Assembly: GCA_021816775.1 (NCBI GenBank)
Contig: JAKAXA010000012.1
Coordinates: 41,765-105,764 of the forward strand
Reading direction: 5' to 3'
Source: Pseudomonadota bacterium
GTDB lineage: Bacteria > Pseudomonadota > Gammaproteobacteria > Steroidobacterales > Steroidobacteraceae
DNA length: 64,000 bases
Every line of letters starts with the position of its first letter. Positions within the stretch are counted from its first letter, which is position 1. Below are positions 53,658-62,636 of this stretch, in pieces. Made by a program: the position numbers and the translations under genes. The notes beneath the pieces are model-generated. The model had not been told where the DNA came from and made no database searches. It was given only the letters and a program-made list of their open reading frames with translations.

Positions 53658-54429
53658 GGCGCTCACTCTCGCTGCGAAACGCCTCGGCATTGGCATTGAA
53701 CGAGCGATAAAGGCGCAGCAGCTGGCGCCGCTCGAGTCCGAGCGCCGTGAGCGCTCGGGTGAGGGAGGCGGTGTTCGGCGTCTCCTGCGGCCCGTAACAG
53801 CCATAGCAGCCGCGATGACAGGCCGGACAGATCGCGCCGCATCCGGCCTGCGTCACCGGGCCGAGACACGCCCGCCCGTGCGCGACCAGGACGCACGGCA
53901 GGCCCCGCGACTTGCATTCGATGCAGACGCTGTGCGCCGGGATTGCCGGGCGCCTCCCGGCCAGGAACGCCGCGATGACCTCGAGAAGCTGGCGCTTGTT
54001 GACCGGGCAGCCGCGCAGCTCGAAGTCCACCGGCACGTGATCGGCAATCGCGGTCGAGGTCGCCAGAGTGTGAAGGTACGCCGGATGTGCGTAGACGGCG
54101 GCCATGAACTCGCGCGCATCGGCGAAGTTGCGCAGTGCCTGAATGCCGCCGGAGGCGGCGCATGCCCCGAGGGTCACCAGCCGTGCCGAGCGGCGGCGGA
54201 CCGCGTGAAGGCGCTCGGCATCACGCGGCGTGCTGATCGAGCCCTCGACCAGCGAGAGATCATAGTGCCCGCGAACCGCCCGGGTGAGCGCCTCGGGGAA
54301 GTAGGCGACTTCGATCACCTCGCCGAGCGCGAGCAGTTCCTGCTCGCAATCGAGCAGGCTCAGCTGGCAGCCGTCGCAGGAGGCGAATTTCCACACGGCG
54401 AGTCGGGGTCTGGCGTTGCGCTCGCGCAT
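53647..54429 (-). CDS. hydD: [NiFe] hydrogenase small subunit (group 3b type)
   Basis: Fe-S electron-transfer subunit, about 260 residues, without the Tat signal of membrane-bound enzymes, so it is cytosolic. The proximal cluster motif is [16 protein letters not shown] (about 15-30), with GACAASGG and [10 protein letters not shown] cysteine-rich C-terminal part ([41 protein letters not shown]) supplies the further clusters. It uses ATG at the gamma-subunit stop; a GTG one codon earlier is equivalent. Overlaps on both sides indicate a tight operon. Confidence 0.92.
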   Translation of the reverse strand: MRERNARPRLAVWKFASCDGCQLSLLDCEQELLALGEVIEVAYFPEALTRAVRGHYDLSLVEGSISTPRDAERLHAVRRRSARLVTLGACAASGGIQALRNFADAREFMAAVYAHPAYLHTLATSTAIADHVPVDFELRGCPVNKRQLLEVIAAFLAGRRPAIPAHSVCIECKSRGLPCVLVAHGRACLGPVTQAGCGAICPACHRGCYGCYGPQETPNTASLTRALTALGLERRQLLRLYRSFNANAEAFRSESERHAE

Positions 54430-55265
54430 CACAGCTCCCTGACCCGCAGCGGCTCGCGCAGCAGGTCATAAGGGATGACCGGGCCGTCGCGGCAGATGAA
54501 CAAGCCGCCGAACTGACAGTGGCCACAGCTGCCGATGCCGCAGCTCATGCTGCGCTCCATGGACAGGTAGATCGCCCCGTTCGCAACGCCCGCCGTGCCG
54601 AGCGCTTCGGCCGCGAACCGCATCATGATTTCCGGTCCGCAGATCAGGGCAACGGTACGGCCCGGATCGAAACGGGCGCGCGCAATGAGCGCCGTGACCA
54701 CCCCGACGTGACCCTGCCACGGTTGCACCGCGTGATCGACCGTCACATCGATCATGAGGTCGGTGCGCTTGCGCCAGGAGTCGATTTCGCGGCGAAAGAG
54801 GATCTCCTGCGGGCTGCGTGTTCCGTAGAGCAGCGTGATCCGGCCGTAGCGGGAGCGCTCAGCGAGCAGTTGGTACAAAGCCGGCCGCAGCGGCGCGAGC
54901 CCCAGACCGCCGGCGATGAGCACGACATCGCGGCCCGCCGCCTCCCTCATCGGCCAGCCGGTGCCGAAGGGACCGCGCACGGCGAGCGCCGCGCCCGCGC
55001 CGAGCCGGGTCAATGCGCCCGAGACGGGCCCCACGGCTCGGATGGTGTGCACGATGCGCTGCGGCTGGGCGGGGTCGCCGGAGAAGCTGATGGGCACTTC
55101 CCCGATTCCGAAGGCGGTGAGCATGTTGAACTGTCCGGCGGCAAAACCCGTCCGCTCAATGGCGCCGGCGTCGAGCTCCAGCGTCCACACCTGCGGCCCG
55201 TCGCGCCGCCGGCTGCGAACGCGCAGCACCGTTGGGACCATCGGATCCGTCTCACGCTCGTCCAT
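54429..55265 (-). CDS. hydG: Hydrogenase gamma subunit, FAD/NAD(P)-binding
   Basis: Diaphorase-type subunit, about 278 residues, which passes electrons between the hydrogenase and NAD(P). FAD binding is suggested by [20 protein letters not shown]; the nucleotide-binding domain has [19 protein letters not shown] and [18 protein letters not shown]-terminal [2Fe-2S] motif [17 protein letters not shown] is present. The frame extends ten codons further to an ATG overlapping the upstream gene; I choose MDERET because it avoids that overlap and matches relatives better. Cofactor preference (NADPH in characterised 3b enzymes) is not visible from sequence alone. Confidence 0.9.
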   Translation of the reverse strand: MDERETDPMVPTVLRVRSRRRDGPQVWTLELDAGAIERTGFAAGQFNMLTAFGIGEVPISFSGDPAQPQRIVHTIRAVGPVSGALTRLGAGAALAVRGPFGTGWPMREAAGRDVVLIAGGLGLAPLRPALYQLLAERSRYGRITLLYGTRSPQEILFRREIDSWRKRTDLMIDVTVDHAVQPWQGHVGVVTALIARARFDPGRTVALICGPEIMMRFAAEALGTAGVANGAIYLSMERSMSCGIGSCGHCQFGGLFICRDGPVIPYDLLREPLRVREL

Positions 55266-55272
55266 GGGCAGC

Positions 55273-55734
55273 TCAGCCGCGGGCGCCGTAGACATCGAGC
55301 AGTTGCAGCCGCGCGGCCTGCAGCCGTTGAATGAGCACCGGCATGAAGCGCTTCATCATTTCGTAGCCCAGGTCGTGGTCGGCCTCGCTCTTGCCGCGCA
55401 GACAGGCCGCGTCGATCGAGATGGCGCGCACGAGCTCGAGTGCCTTGGCGTCGTAGGTCCACCGATAGGGCGGCACCAGCCAGGAAACGCCCACCAGCTC
55501 GCCGGGACCGAGCGTCTGAAAAGTGACGGTCCCGCGGCCGGGTCCGGACAGCTCGAGCGCGACCCGCCCGTGGCGCAGCAGGTAGAACTGGTCCGCTGGC
55601 GCGCCTTGTTGCAGCAGATACCGGCCCGGATCGAAGCGCACGTTCTTCGCGCAGCTGCCGAGCAGGTGGGCGTAGGCGGGATCGAAGCCGGCGAAGAACG
55701 GGTGTTCGGCGAGGATCTGTTCGAGTCCTTCCAT
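55273..55734 (-). CDS. Cyclic-nucleotide-binding domain protein inside the hydrogenase operon
   Basis: 153 residues, essentially one cyclic-nucleotide-binding (cupin-type) domain: [20 protein letters not shown], then [20 protein letters not shown] and a [14 protein letters not shown] loop. There is no helix-turn-helix, so it cannot be a Crp/Fnr-type DNA binder by itself. The C-terminal helix carries [20 protein letters not shown]. Its position between the beta and gamma genes, about ten bases from beta, suggests it is a structural or regulatory partner of the enzyme. The phosphate-binding Arg-Ala of true cNMP sites is not evident. Confidence 0.85.
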   Translation of the reverse strand: MEGLEQILAEHPFFAGFDPAYAHLLGSCAKNVRFDPGRYLLQQGAPADQFYLLRHGRVALELSGPGRGTVTFQTLGPGELVGVSWLVPPYRWTYDAKALELVRAISIDAACLRGKSEADHDLGYEMMKRFMPVLIQRLQAARLQLLDVYGARG

Positions 55735-55744
55735 CGTTGTCTCC

Positions 55745-56872
55745 TCAGGTCGGCTCGCTCGTGCGCATGGCGCTCACTTCCTCGGTGATGTCGATCCCGA
55801 CCGGGCACCAGGTGATGCAGCGACCGCACCCGACGCAGCCGCAGGTGCCGAACTGCTGATGCCAGGTTGCGAGCTTGTGCGTCATCCATTGGCGGTAGCG
55901 CGCGCGCGTGCTCTGGCGAACGCTCCCGCCGTGCACGAACGCGAAATCGACTGTGAAGCACGTGTCCCACCGCCGGGTGCGTGAGGTCTCTCGGCCGGTG
56001 AGATCGCTCGAGTCCTCGAGCGTTGTGCAAAAGCACGTCGGGCAGACCATCGTGCAGTTGCCGCAGGCGAGGCAGCGCTCGGCAACCTCGCTCCAGCGGG
56101 GGTGCTCGAGATTGCGCAGCAGCAGCTGTGGCAGCGCTTCGGTCGGCATCTGCCGGCCCATGTGCTCTGCGGTATGCTGCACTCGCGCGCGGGCGGCGGC
56201 GATCTCGTTCGCCGTGGCGGGCCGGTGGGGAATCTCCTCGAGCAGCTGGCTCCCGGCCGGCGTGCCGGCTTGCAGCACAAACGCCGGCGGGCCGGCCGCG
56301 CCGAGTTCCGTCAGGCCCAGGTCGAATCCCGCGGTGAGGTTTGGCCCGCAGCCCATCGAGGCACAGAAGCAGGTGCCGCCGGCGACGGTGCAGTTGACGG
56401 CGATGATGAAGGTGCCGGCCCGACGCGCCCGATAATGCGGATCGCCGTAAGCGCCGCCCAGCAGCACCTTGTCCTGGATCGCAATAGCCTTCAGCTCGCA
56501 AGCGCGCACCCCGATCAGCGCAAGACGCTGCCCGTCGGGTGCCTCGCGCTGCATCCGGACCGTGTCACCGTCGCGGTGGGTGCGCCACAGGCGCTGGCGA
56601 GGCGGGTGCAGAAACGGCTTCCAGCTGTGGGGACCGACGGCATAACCGAACAGGGCATCGTCTTCGCGGCGCCTCAGCCGGTAATGGCCGCCTGACTGTT
56701 CGTCTGTCCATCCGCGCGGGAGATCCTCGAGGCAATCGATGTCCTCGTACGCGATCACTCCGTCGCGCACCGTCGGGCCGACGGTGCGGCAGCCGCCTCG
56801 CCTGAGCGCCTTCAGCAGCTGGTCAAGGCCCTGCGAGGTGAGCAGTTGCGCCGCTTGAAGCTCCAAGGACAT
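55745..56872 (-). CDS. hydB: Hydrogenase beta subunit, 4Fe-4S
   Basis: Iron-sulfur beta subunit of the cytosolic hydrogenase, related to sulfite-reductase subunit A, about 375 residues. Two ferredoxin-type clusters are marked by [16 protein letters not shown] (about 260-275) and [16 protein letters not shown] (about 345-360). A further Cys set [16 protein letters not shown] lies mid-protein. The N-terminal region has [11 protein letters not shown] and [17 protein letters not shown], found in this family. GAGGGAT precedes the ATG. It is the first gene of the hydB-cNMP-hydG-hydD-hydA-protease operon. Confidence 0.9.
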   Translation of the reverse strand: MSLELQAAQLLTSQGLDQLLKALRRGGCRTVGPTVRDGVIAYEDIDCLEDLPRGWTDEQSGGHYRLRRREDDALFGYAVGPHSWKPFLHPPRQRLWRTHRDGDTVRMQREAPDGQRLALIGVRACELKAIAIQDKVLLGGAYGDPHYRARRAGTFIIAVNCTVAGGTCFCASMGCGPNLTAGFDLGLTELGAAGPPAFVLQAGTPAGSQLLEEIPHRPATANEIAAARARVQHTAEHMGRQMPTEALPQLLLRNLEHPRWSEVAERCLACGNCTMVCPTCFCTTLEDSSDLTGRETSRTRRWDTCFTVDFAFVHGGSVRQSTRARYRQWMTHKLATWHQQFGTCGCVGCGRCITWCPVGIDITEEVSAMRTSEPT

Positions 56873-57110
56873 GGGCCTATCCCTCAGCCGACTATCGCGC
56901 GGCACTATCGACATCTTCGAGGGAACCGGCTGCCGATCAATACGCACATGCCCGCATGGGAGCGGCGGGCGTGCCGCAGCGCGGCGAGGTGCGGGGCAGC
57001 GGCCGCGCGTGCCGGCTGGAGAGGGCCCGCTGACTTGCGTAGTTGCCCGTATTCCCAGTGCCCGGGCGCAGGCGCAAGGTTTCAGCGGGTAGATTGCGGA
57101 GACACATCAG

Positions 57111-57506
57111 ATGAGCAACGGGGTGGGCCGTGCGCAGATCGGCCAATGGTATCTGCACTGGGATAAGGGGGAGTTGTTCCAGGTCATTGCGATCGACGAG
57201 CAGACCCGCACCATCGAGATTCAGAATTTCGACGGCGATATCGATGAGATCGACCAGGCGGCCTGGCAGGGTTTGCCCATCGGATTTGCCGAGCCGCCGG
57301 AGGATTGGACCGGGCCGGTCGATGACGTGGCAGTGGACGATCTGGGATATTCCGAGACCGACATGGAGGCGAAGGATTGGGAAGCGCCGCTCGAGCCGAT
57401 CAGGGCGGGCCAGGAAGAGTGGCAGGACGAGCGCGACGAGAGCGAGCGCGATCCGGAGGGCGAGGGCCTGCCGCCACTGCTGCGCGAGGAGCGGGAACAC
57501 CGTTAG
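57111..57506 (+). CDS. DUF6763-like small protein
   Basis: 131 residues, very acidic in the C-terminal half (DERDESERDPEGEGLPPLL). The N-terminal block GQWYLHWDKGELFQVIAIDE then TRTIEIQNFDGDIDEIDQAA resembles the DUF6763 family of gammaproteobacterial proteins. GGAGAC lies upstream of the ATG. It is divergent from the hydrogenase operon; the 238-base gap between them should hold both promoters. Function unknown. Confidence 0.75.
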   Translation: MSNGVGRAQIGQWYLHWDKGELFQVIAIDEQTRTIEIQNFDGDIDEIDQAAWQGLPIGFAEPPEDWTGPVDDVAVDDLGYSETDMEAKDWEAPLEPIRAGQEEWQDERDESERDPEGEGLPPLLREEREHR

Positions 57507-57790
57507 GGGTCGACACTCGCGCCCGGCGGGTCAAAGTCGTCGCGCAGGTGCCTCTCGCGAGGACGCCGGCACCTCCGTTTCTCGGGTTAAACGTTCAAAA
57601 AGACAGATAACATATTGAAATTTAATTGATTATATAGCGCTTAATGCACGGCGTCATGTCGGCGCACCGTGTTCTCGGGTATCGTGCGCGCAGCGGTCGG
57701 ACTGCGATTCACGCGTGGCAAAATCAAATCAGGGGGACACGGCCAGCCGGCGGCCGCGGCTGAGCGTTTCCCGAAGCGCAGGAAACGATC

Positions 57791-60004
57791 ATGCGACAAC
57801 TTGTGCCCGTCCTGCTCGCTCTCGGTCTCACCGCCGCGTATTGGGCGCCGTGCAGCGCCGCGCAGCCGACCGCGGCGCAGATCCGCCGCTGGGAGCAGCA
57901 AGCGCGCGATGTCACCATTTATCGCGACAACTGGGGCATCGCCCACGTCTACGGCAAGACCGATGCCGATGCGGTGTTCGGCATGGAGTACGCCCAGGCG
58001 CAGGATGACTTCAAGCGGGTGGAGAACAACTATCTGGCTGCGCTGGGATGGCGCTCGGAGGCGTACGGCAAGCGCGCGATCTACCGCGATCTGCGCAGCA
58101 AGCTGTTCGTCGACCCGAAGGCGCTGCGCGCCGACTACGCGCGCAGTCCCGTGTGGCTGCAGAGGCTGATGAACGCGTTCGCCGATGGCCTCAACTTCTA
58201 TCTGTATACCCACCCGAAGGTCAAGCCGCAGGTCATTACGCATTTCGAGCCGTGGATGGCGTTGGCGTTCACGGAAGGCAGCATCGGGGGCGATATCGAG
58301 CAGGGGGTGAACATTCCACGGCTGGCGGCGTTCTACGGCCATCGGCGGCTCTCGAGAGCGCAGACGGCCAATGCCGAGATGCCGCCGCCCGAGCCCCAGG
58401 GCTCCAACGGCATCGCCATCTCTCCGTCCATCACGCTCGATCACCACGCGCTGCTGTGGATCAATCCGCACACCTCATTCTACTTCCGCGCAGAGCTGCA
58501 GATGGTGAGCGACCAGGGGCTCGATGCCTACGGCGCGGTGACCTGGGGCCAGTTCTTTGTCTACCAGGGGTTCAACGCCACGGCCGGCTGGATGCACACC
58601 TCGAGCGGCGTCGAGAACATCTCGTGGTTTCTCGAGACGGTGAGCCACCGCGACGGCCGCTATTATTATCGATACGCAAACCGGGAGCTGCCGATGCGTA
58701 CGCGCCGCATCATCGTGCGCTACAAATCCGCAACCGGCATGGCGCAGCGCGTGTTCACGGCCTATTACACCCAGCACGGCCCGATCATCGCCCGGATCGG
58801 CAGCCAGTGGGAGAGCGTGAACCTGATGCAGCGGCCCGTCCGGGCGCTCATCCAGGACTACATGCGCACCAAGGCCAAGGACTATGCGCAGTTCCGCAAG
58901 ACCATGCAATTGCACACGAACTCCTCCAACAATACGATCTTCGCCGACTCCGAGGGGAACATCGCCTATTGGCATTCCGACTGGATCCCGCGGCGCAGCG
59001 ATGCGTTCAACTGGGCCAAGCCGGTGGACGGCAGTAATCCGGCGACCGCATTCCACGGCCTGCTGACCCTCGCGCAGACTCCGCACCTGCTGAACCCGCC
59101 GAACGGCTGGCTCTATAACTCGAACAACTGGCCGTGGTCCGCAGCCGGTCCCTACAGCCCCAAGCGCAAGGATTTCCCGAGGTACGTGGAGCGGGCGACG
59201 GAGGAGACACCGCGCGGCTATCACGCGCTGCGCCTGCTCACGGGCAGTAAGAACTGGACCATGGCTTCGCTGACGGCGGCGGGCTTCGACAGTTATCTGC
59301 CGGCCTTCGCCACCATGATCCCCGTGCTCATCAGGGATTACGACGCCATGCCCGCATCCGACCCGCTGAAGGCCCGCCTGGCGAAGCAGATCACGGTGCT
59401 GCGCGCGTGGGACGACCGGTGGGGCGTGAACTCCGTGGCCACCTCCCTTGCCGTGTTCTGGGGTACGGACATCTTCGCGCACGTGCGGGCGCGGGCGCGC
59501 TCGCTTGGCATCTCGCCCGAGGACTACGTGGTGCGCCGTGCGACGCCCCGGCAGCTGTTGCGCGCACTCGCCGCGGCCTCCACGTGGCTGCAGACCGATT
59601 TCGGGACCTGGCAGACCCCTTGGGGCGATATCAATCGCTTCCAGCGTCTCAATGACAACCTACACCCGAGCTTCGATGACGCCGAGCCGAGCATCCCGGT
59701 GCCCTTTACTTCCTCGATCTGGGGGTCGCTCGCGGCCTTCGGCGCCCATCCGTATCCGAACACCAGGAAGTGGTACGGCAACAGCGGCAACAGCTTCATC
59801 GCGGTGGTGCAATTCGGCCCCAAGGTGCGCGCCTGGGCCATCACCGCCGGCGGGGAGAGCGGCCATCGGTCCTCGCCGCACTTCGACGATGAGGCCACCG
59901 AGTACGCCATGGGAAACCTGCGGCCCGTCTATTTCTATCAATCGCAGCTGAAGGGCCACATCGAGCGCACCTATCACCCGGGCCAGGGACGGGTGCACGA
60001 ATGA
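57791..60004 (+). CDS. Penicillin acylase family protein (Ntn hydrolase)
   Basis: 737-residue periplasmic amidase precursor. A signal peptide covers about 1-24 (LVPVLLALGLTAAYWAPCSA). The alpha chain carries VTIYRDNWGIAHVYGKTDAD and FGMEYAQAQDDFKRVE. Autocleavage would expose the N-terminal nucleophile S205 in PQGSNGIAISP. The beta chain has LWINPHTSFYFRAELQMV and FADSEGNIAYWHSDWIPRR, typical of acylases that include AHL acylases such as PvdQ. The substrate (beta-lactam, acyl-homoserine lactone or other amide) cannot be told. AGGAAAC precedes the ATG; an AT-rich patch at about 57586-57654 upstream may hold the promoter. Confidence 0.9.
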   Translation: MRQLVPVLLALGLTAAYWAPCSAAQPTAAQIRRWEQQARDVTIYRDNWGIAHVYGKTDADAVFGMEYAQAQDDFKRVENNYLAALGWRSEAYGKRAIYRDLRSKLFVDPKALRADYARSPVWLQRLMNAFADGLNFYLYTHPKVKPQVITHFEPWMALAFTEGSIGGDIEQGVNIPRLAAFYGHRRLSRAQTANAEMPPPEPQGSNGIAISPSITLDHHALLWINPHTSFYFRAELQMVSDQGLDAYGAVTWGQFFVYQGFNATAGWMHTSSGVENISWFLETVSHRDGRYYYRYANRELPMRTRRIIVRYKSATGMAQRVFTAYYTQHGPIIARIGSQWESVNLMQRPVRALIQDYMRTKAKDYAQFRKTMQLHTNSSNNTIFADSEGNIAYWHSDWIPRRSDAFNWAKPVDGSNPATAFHGLLTLAQTPHLLNPPNGWLYNSNNWPWSAAGPYSPKRKDFPRYVERATEETPRGYHALRLLTGSKNWTMASLTAAGFDSYLPAFATMIPVLIRDYDAMPASDPLKARLAKQITVLRAWDDRWGVNSVATSLAVFWGTDIFAHVRARARSLGISPEDYVVRRATPRQLLRALAAASTWLQTDFGTWQTPWGDINRFQRLNDNLHPSFDDAEPSIPVPFTSSIWGSLAAFGAHPYPNTRKWYGNSGNSFIAVVQFGPKVRAWAITAGGESGHRSSPHFDDEATEYAMGNLRPVYFYQSQLKGHIERTYHPGQGRVHE

Positions 60005-60005
60005 G

Positions 60006-60701
60006 TTGATCGGCGGGGGCACGCTGCTGGCGTTCGCGCTCGTCGGCGCCATCGCCTTCGCACTGGGACGAAACGCCGCGGTGACCGTCGTGCTGGTGCT
60101 GGGGCTGCTGTGGCTCTGCAGGCACCTCGGCAGCGCGCTCAGGAACCCACGCCAGAGGATTCTGCTCGCCGCAATTCGCCCGCGGCACTTCGCGCTGGCG
60201 CTGCGTGTGCTGGCGGGCGTCCTGTTCGCGGCGGTGGTCCTGCCTGCACCGGGCACCGGGCTGCGCCGGGGCGGGCGGAAGTGTCCCGGCGGGACGGGCA
60301 AGGGGATCTTCGGCGCGACCTCGAATCCAAGCGCCTGGATCTCGCATCTTGTGCTCGCGGGCCTCAGCCTCATCCCGCTGCTGCTGTCGCTGTGTCTGTT
60401 TGCCTTGCGCCAAGAGCGTGCCTTCCGGCGCGGCGATCAGGCGCGGGGCCTTGGCGCTCGCTTGTGCCGTTCGCGGGCGCTCGGCCTCGCGCACCGGGTC
60501 ATGGGCATCCCGATCGGCGCTGCACTCGGTCCCGGAGTCGGCGGTTTCGCCGTCAGTCAGGTCTCTCTGCGGCGCTGGCACAAGAGCGGCTCGCGCCTGC
60601 AGAGCGTGCTCGAATCGGCCGGGGTGCGCTTTGCGTACAACGCGATCCTGGTCAGTCTCGCGGCCGTGATGCTGATCGGCACCGCGGCCGCGAGCCGCTG
60701 A
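60006..60701 (+). CDS. Membrane protein of unknown function
   Basis: About 231 residues starting at TTG just after the acylase stop, so probably translationally coupled. Hydrophobic segments lie at about 4-20, 25-42, 65-82, 112-135 and 212-228 (for example GTLLAFALVGAIAFALG and HLVLAGLSLIPLLLSLCLF). Between them is a Gly/Arg-rich loop (GTGLRRGGRKCPGGTGKGIF). I recognise no family. GC-rich third positions follow the coding pattern of neighbours, which supports a real gene. Its end overlaps the convergent SRPBCC-like gene by about 50 bases, a point against one of the two ends. Confidence 0.55.
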   Translation: MIGGGTLLAFALVGAIAFALGRNAAVTVVLVLGLLWLCRHLGSALRNPRQRILLAAIRPRHFALALRVLAGVLFAAVVLPAPGTGLRRGGRKCPGGTGKGIFGATSNPSAWISHLVLAGLSLIPLLLSLCLFALRQERAFRRGDQARGLGARLCRSRALGLAHRVMGIPIGAALGPGVGGFAVSQVSLRRWHKSGSRLQSVLESAGVRFAYNAILVSLAAVMLIGTAAASR

Positions 60702-61428
60702 CCCGTAATCGCGCAGCGGCGCGGCCCTTGAGATGGCATCCTCCTTCAGCGCCGCAGCGCCGGGGGCGAGGCGCGTGCGCGCAGCTCGCGAGCAGCCGTG
60801 CGGCGATCCGCTCCAGTCCGTGGCCGGAGCGGCGCGCTTCCTGGTACATCTTGTGCCGCAGAATCCACGGTCCGATCAGCGGCGGAACCCAGAAGGCCGG
60901 CTGCAGTTCGATGCGCGCATCGAGGCACGTCGGCGCGCCGCCGGTACGGCAGGGTCGTACGGTCCAACTCGCGTGGCCGGAGCGGAACGATCCGCCATGG
61001 GGCACCAATGCAGCGCGCAGCACCTCACCGCGCGCATCGGCCGTCGCGGTCATGATCTGCTCCTGATGCAGCGTGCGGCAGAAGATCAGCACACAGGCGT
61101 GCACGATGGTCAGGAGGCGGATGCGGCCGGGCTCGCCGGTCGGCTCGATGCGCACGCTGCGCAGATCGGGGTTGTATCGCGGCATGGCGGCATAGTCCTG
61201 CAGAGCGGCGAATACCGCCCACGGGGGTGCCTGGAACGCAAGGCGCATCAAGATCGTGAACTGACTGCCGCGCCGCGTCACCTGCACGGAGCGGATCTGG
61301 GCCGCGGCCGCCGGTTGCGTGACGCACGCGAGCGCCAGTGCCGCGCACAGGGCGGCGCTGGCTCGCGCTATGCCCGCAAGCAATCGGACGCTTCGCGATG
61401 GTCCCCCGAAAGATCGGTTCGGTCTCAA
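60652..61428 (-). CDS. SRPBCC/START-like lipid-binding fold protein, exported
   Basis: About 258 residues from a TTG start. It has an N-terminal signal-like stretch (LLAGIARASAALCAALALAC, then VTQPAAAAQ). The core MRLAFQAPPWAVFAALQDYA, then MPRYNPDLRSVRIEPTGEPG matches the coenzyme Q/polyketide-cyclase type of SRPBCC domain. WVPPLIGPWILRHKMYQEAR follows. The start is poorly defined: TTG codons at 61428, 61431 and 61383 are possible and no ATG fits. The Arg-rich last 30 residues look non-conserved, so the true stop region may be less constrained. It is convergent with the preceding membrane-protein gene. Confidence 0.6.
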   Translation of the reverse strand: MRPNRSFGGPSRSVRLLAGIARASAALCAALALACVTQPAAAAQIRSVQVTRRGSQFTILMRLAFQAPPWAVFAALQDYAAMPRYNPDLRSVRIEPTGEPGRIRLLTIVHACVLIFCRTLHQEQIMTATADARGEVLRAALVPHGGSFRSGHASWTVRPCRTGGAPTCLDARIELQPAFWVPPLIGPWILRHKMYQEARRSGHGLERIAARLLASCAHAPRPRRCGAEGGCHLKGRAAARLRVSGSRPRCRSASRPRD

Positions 61429-61702
61429 CAAGGAATGAAGGTTCCCCGATGCGCCGCCGCCTGTGCGCCATCCCGTGCTGAGACGGATGCCGCTGAGAAT
61501 AGCATAGGCCCGCGCAGCGGCTGCACCGGCTTCATCAGCGGCGCCGCCGCCGGTGCGGTGCCGCGGCTTGCAAGTAACTTGCGCGTGCAGCGAATCTGCG
61601 CGCCGCTCCGTGCAGTACACTCGCGCTCTATCCGAACGTGACGCTTGCAACACGCACGGCGGCGCCCAGGGCGCTGCCGTGGGCGCCCACCGGGGAGGTC
61701 CA

Positions 61703-62431
61703 ATGAAGTACGAGCTCTATTACTGGCCGAGCATTCCAGGACGCGGCGAGTTCGTGCGCCTCGCGCTCGAGGCGGCGGGCTGTGCGTACCTCGATGTGGC
61801 CCGTAGTCCGGACAAGGGTTTGGGGGTCCCTCGGCTCATGCGGTTTCTCTCGGGCCGGGAAGGTCATGAGTTGCCGTTTGCCCCGCCGTTCCTCAAGGCG
61901 GGCCGGCACGTCGTGGCTCAGACTGCGAACATTCTTCTGTTCCTTGGCGCGCGCCATGGGCTGGCGCCGGCCGCGGAAGCCGGCCGGCTGTGGACCCACC
62001 AGCTGCAGCTGACGATCGCCGACTGGGTCGACGAGATTCACGACACGCATCATCCGATCGCCTCCGGACTGTATTACGAGCAACAGAAGCGCGAGGCGCG
62101 GCGGCGCGCCGCGGATTTTCTGCGCAACCGGCTGCCGAAGTACCTCGGCTACTTCGAGCGCGTGCTGGCACGCAATACGCGCGGCCGGGGCTGGCTTGTC
62201 GGCTCGCGGCCGACGTATGCCGATCTGTCGCTGTTTCAGGTCTTGACGGGCCTCGACTACGCGTTCCCGCGCACGATGCGGCGCGCTTCAGCTCGTCACC
62301 GGCGCCTGGGCGCACTGCGCCGGGCCGTCGCGGCGCGTCCGCGGGTTGCCGCGTACCTGCAGTCGGACCGCAGAGTGCCGTTCAATGAAGAGGGAATCTT
62401 CCGCCACTACCCGGAACTCGAGAGCGGTTGA
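61703..62431 (+). CDS. Glutathione S-transferase family protein
   Basis: About 242 residues. The thioredoxin-fold N-terminus is KYELYYWPSIPGRGEFVRLA, with Tyr in the position used to activate glutathione, followed by the gamma-glutamyl motif AQTANILLFLG near residues 72-82. The all-alpha C-terminal domain has GWLVGSRPTYADLSLFQVLT. The pattern is closest to sigma-like bacterial GSTs. GGGGAGG lies upstream of the ATG. The frame is open further upstream without homology. It lies about 200 bases before the radical SAM gene on the same strand. Confidence 0.86.
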   Translation: MKYELYYWPSIPGRGEFVRLALEAAGCAYLDVARSPDKGLGVPRLMRFLSGREGHELPFAPPFLKAGRHVVAQTANILLFLGARHGLAPAAEAGRLWTHQLQLTIADWVDEIHDTHHPIASGLYYEQQKREARRRAADFLRNRLPKYLGYFERVLARNTRGRGWLVGSRPTYADLSLFQVLTGLDYAFPRTMRRASARHRRLGALRRAVAARPRVAAYLQSDRRVPFNEEGIFRHYPELESG

Positions 62432-62636
62432 TCCGCGGGTCGCATCCTGAGCCAGTGCTGGCAGAGATGGAAGCGTCGCAAGGGGCTTGGCGCGATAGCC
62501 GGCCGTTGCCGGTGCGTCAGGACGGATTGACATTTGTCTGCTGACTCCGCGCCGCCCGTTGACACCCGCGGCGCAGCGGCATTAATGAACTGCGCGCGGA
62601 TCATCCGCTCATCCGCACGGGAGGCCGGAGGCATAT

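Noticed and set aside
56873..57110. FNR-type site upstream of the hydrogenase operon
   Set aside because: Only a TTGAT half site is visible on the minus strand; the matching half is absent.
57586..57654. AT-rich stretch as a mobile-element or phage attachment site
   Set aside because: No integrase, direct repeats or tRNA is nearby. It more likely holds the acylase promoter, though no clear -35/-10 pair could be fixed.
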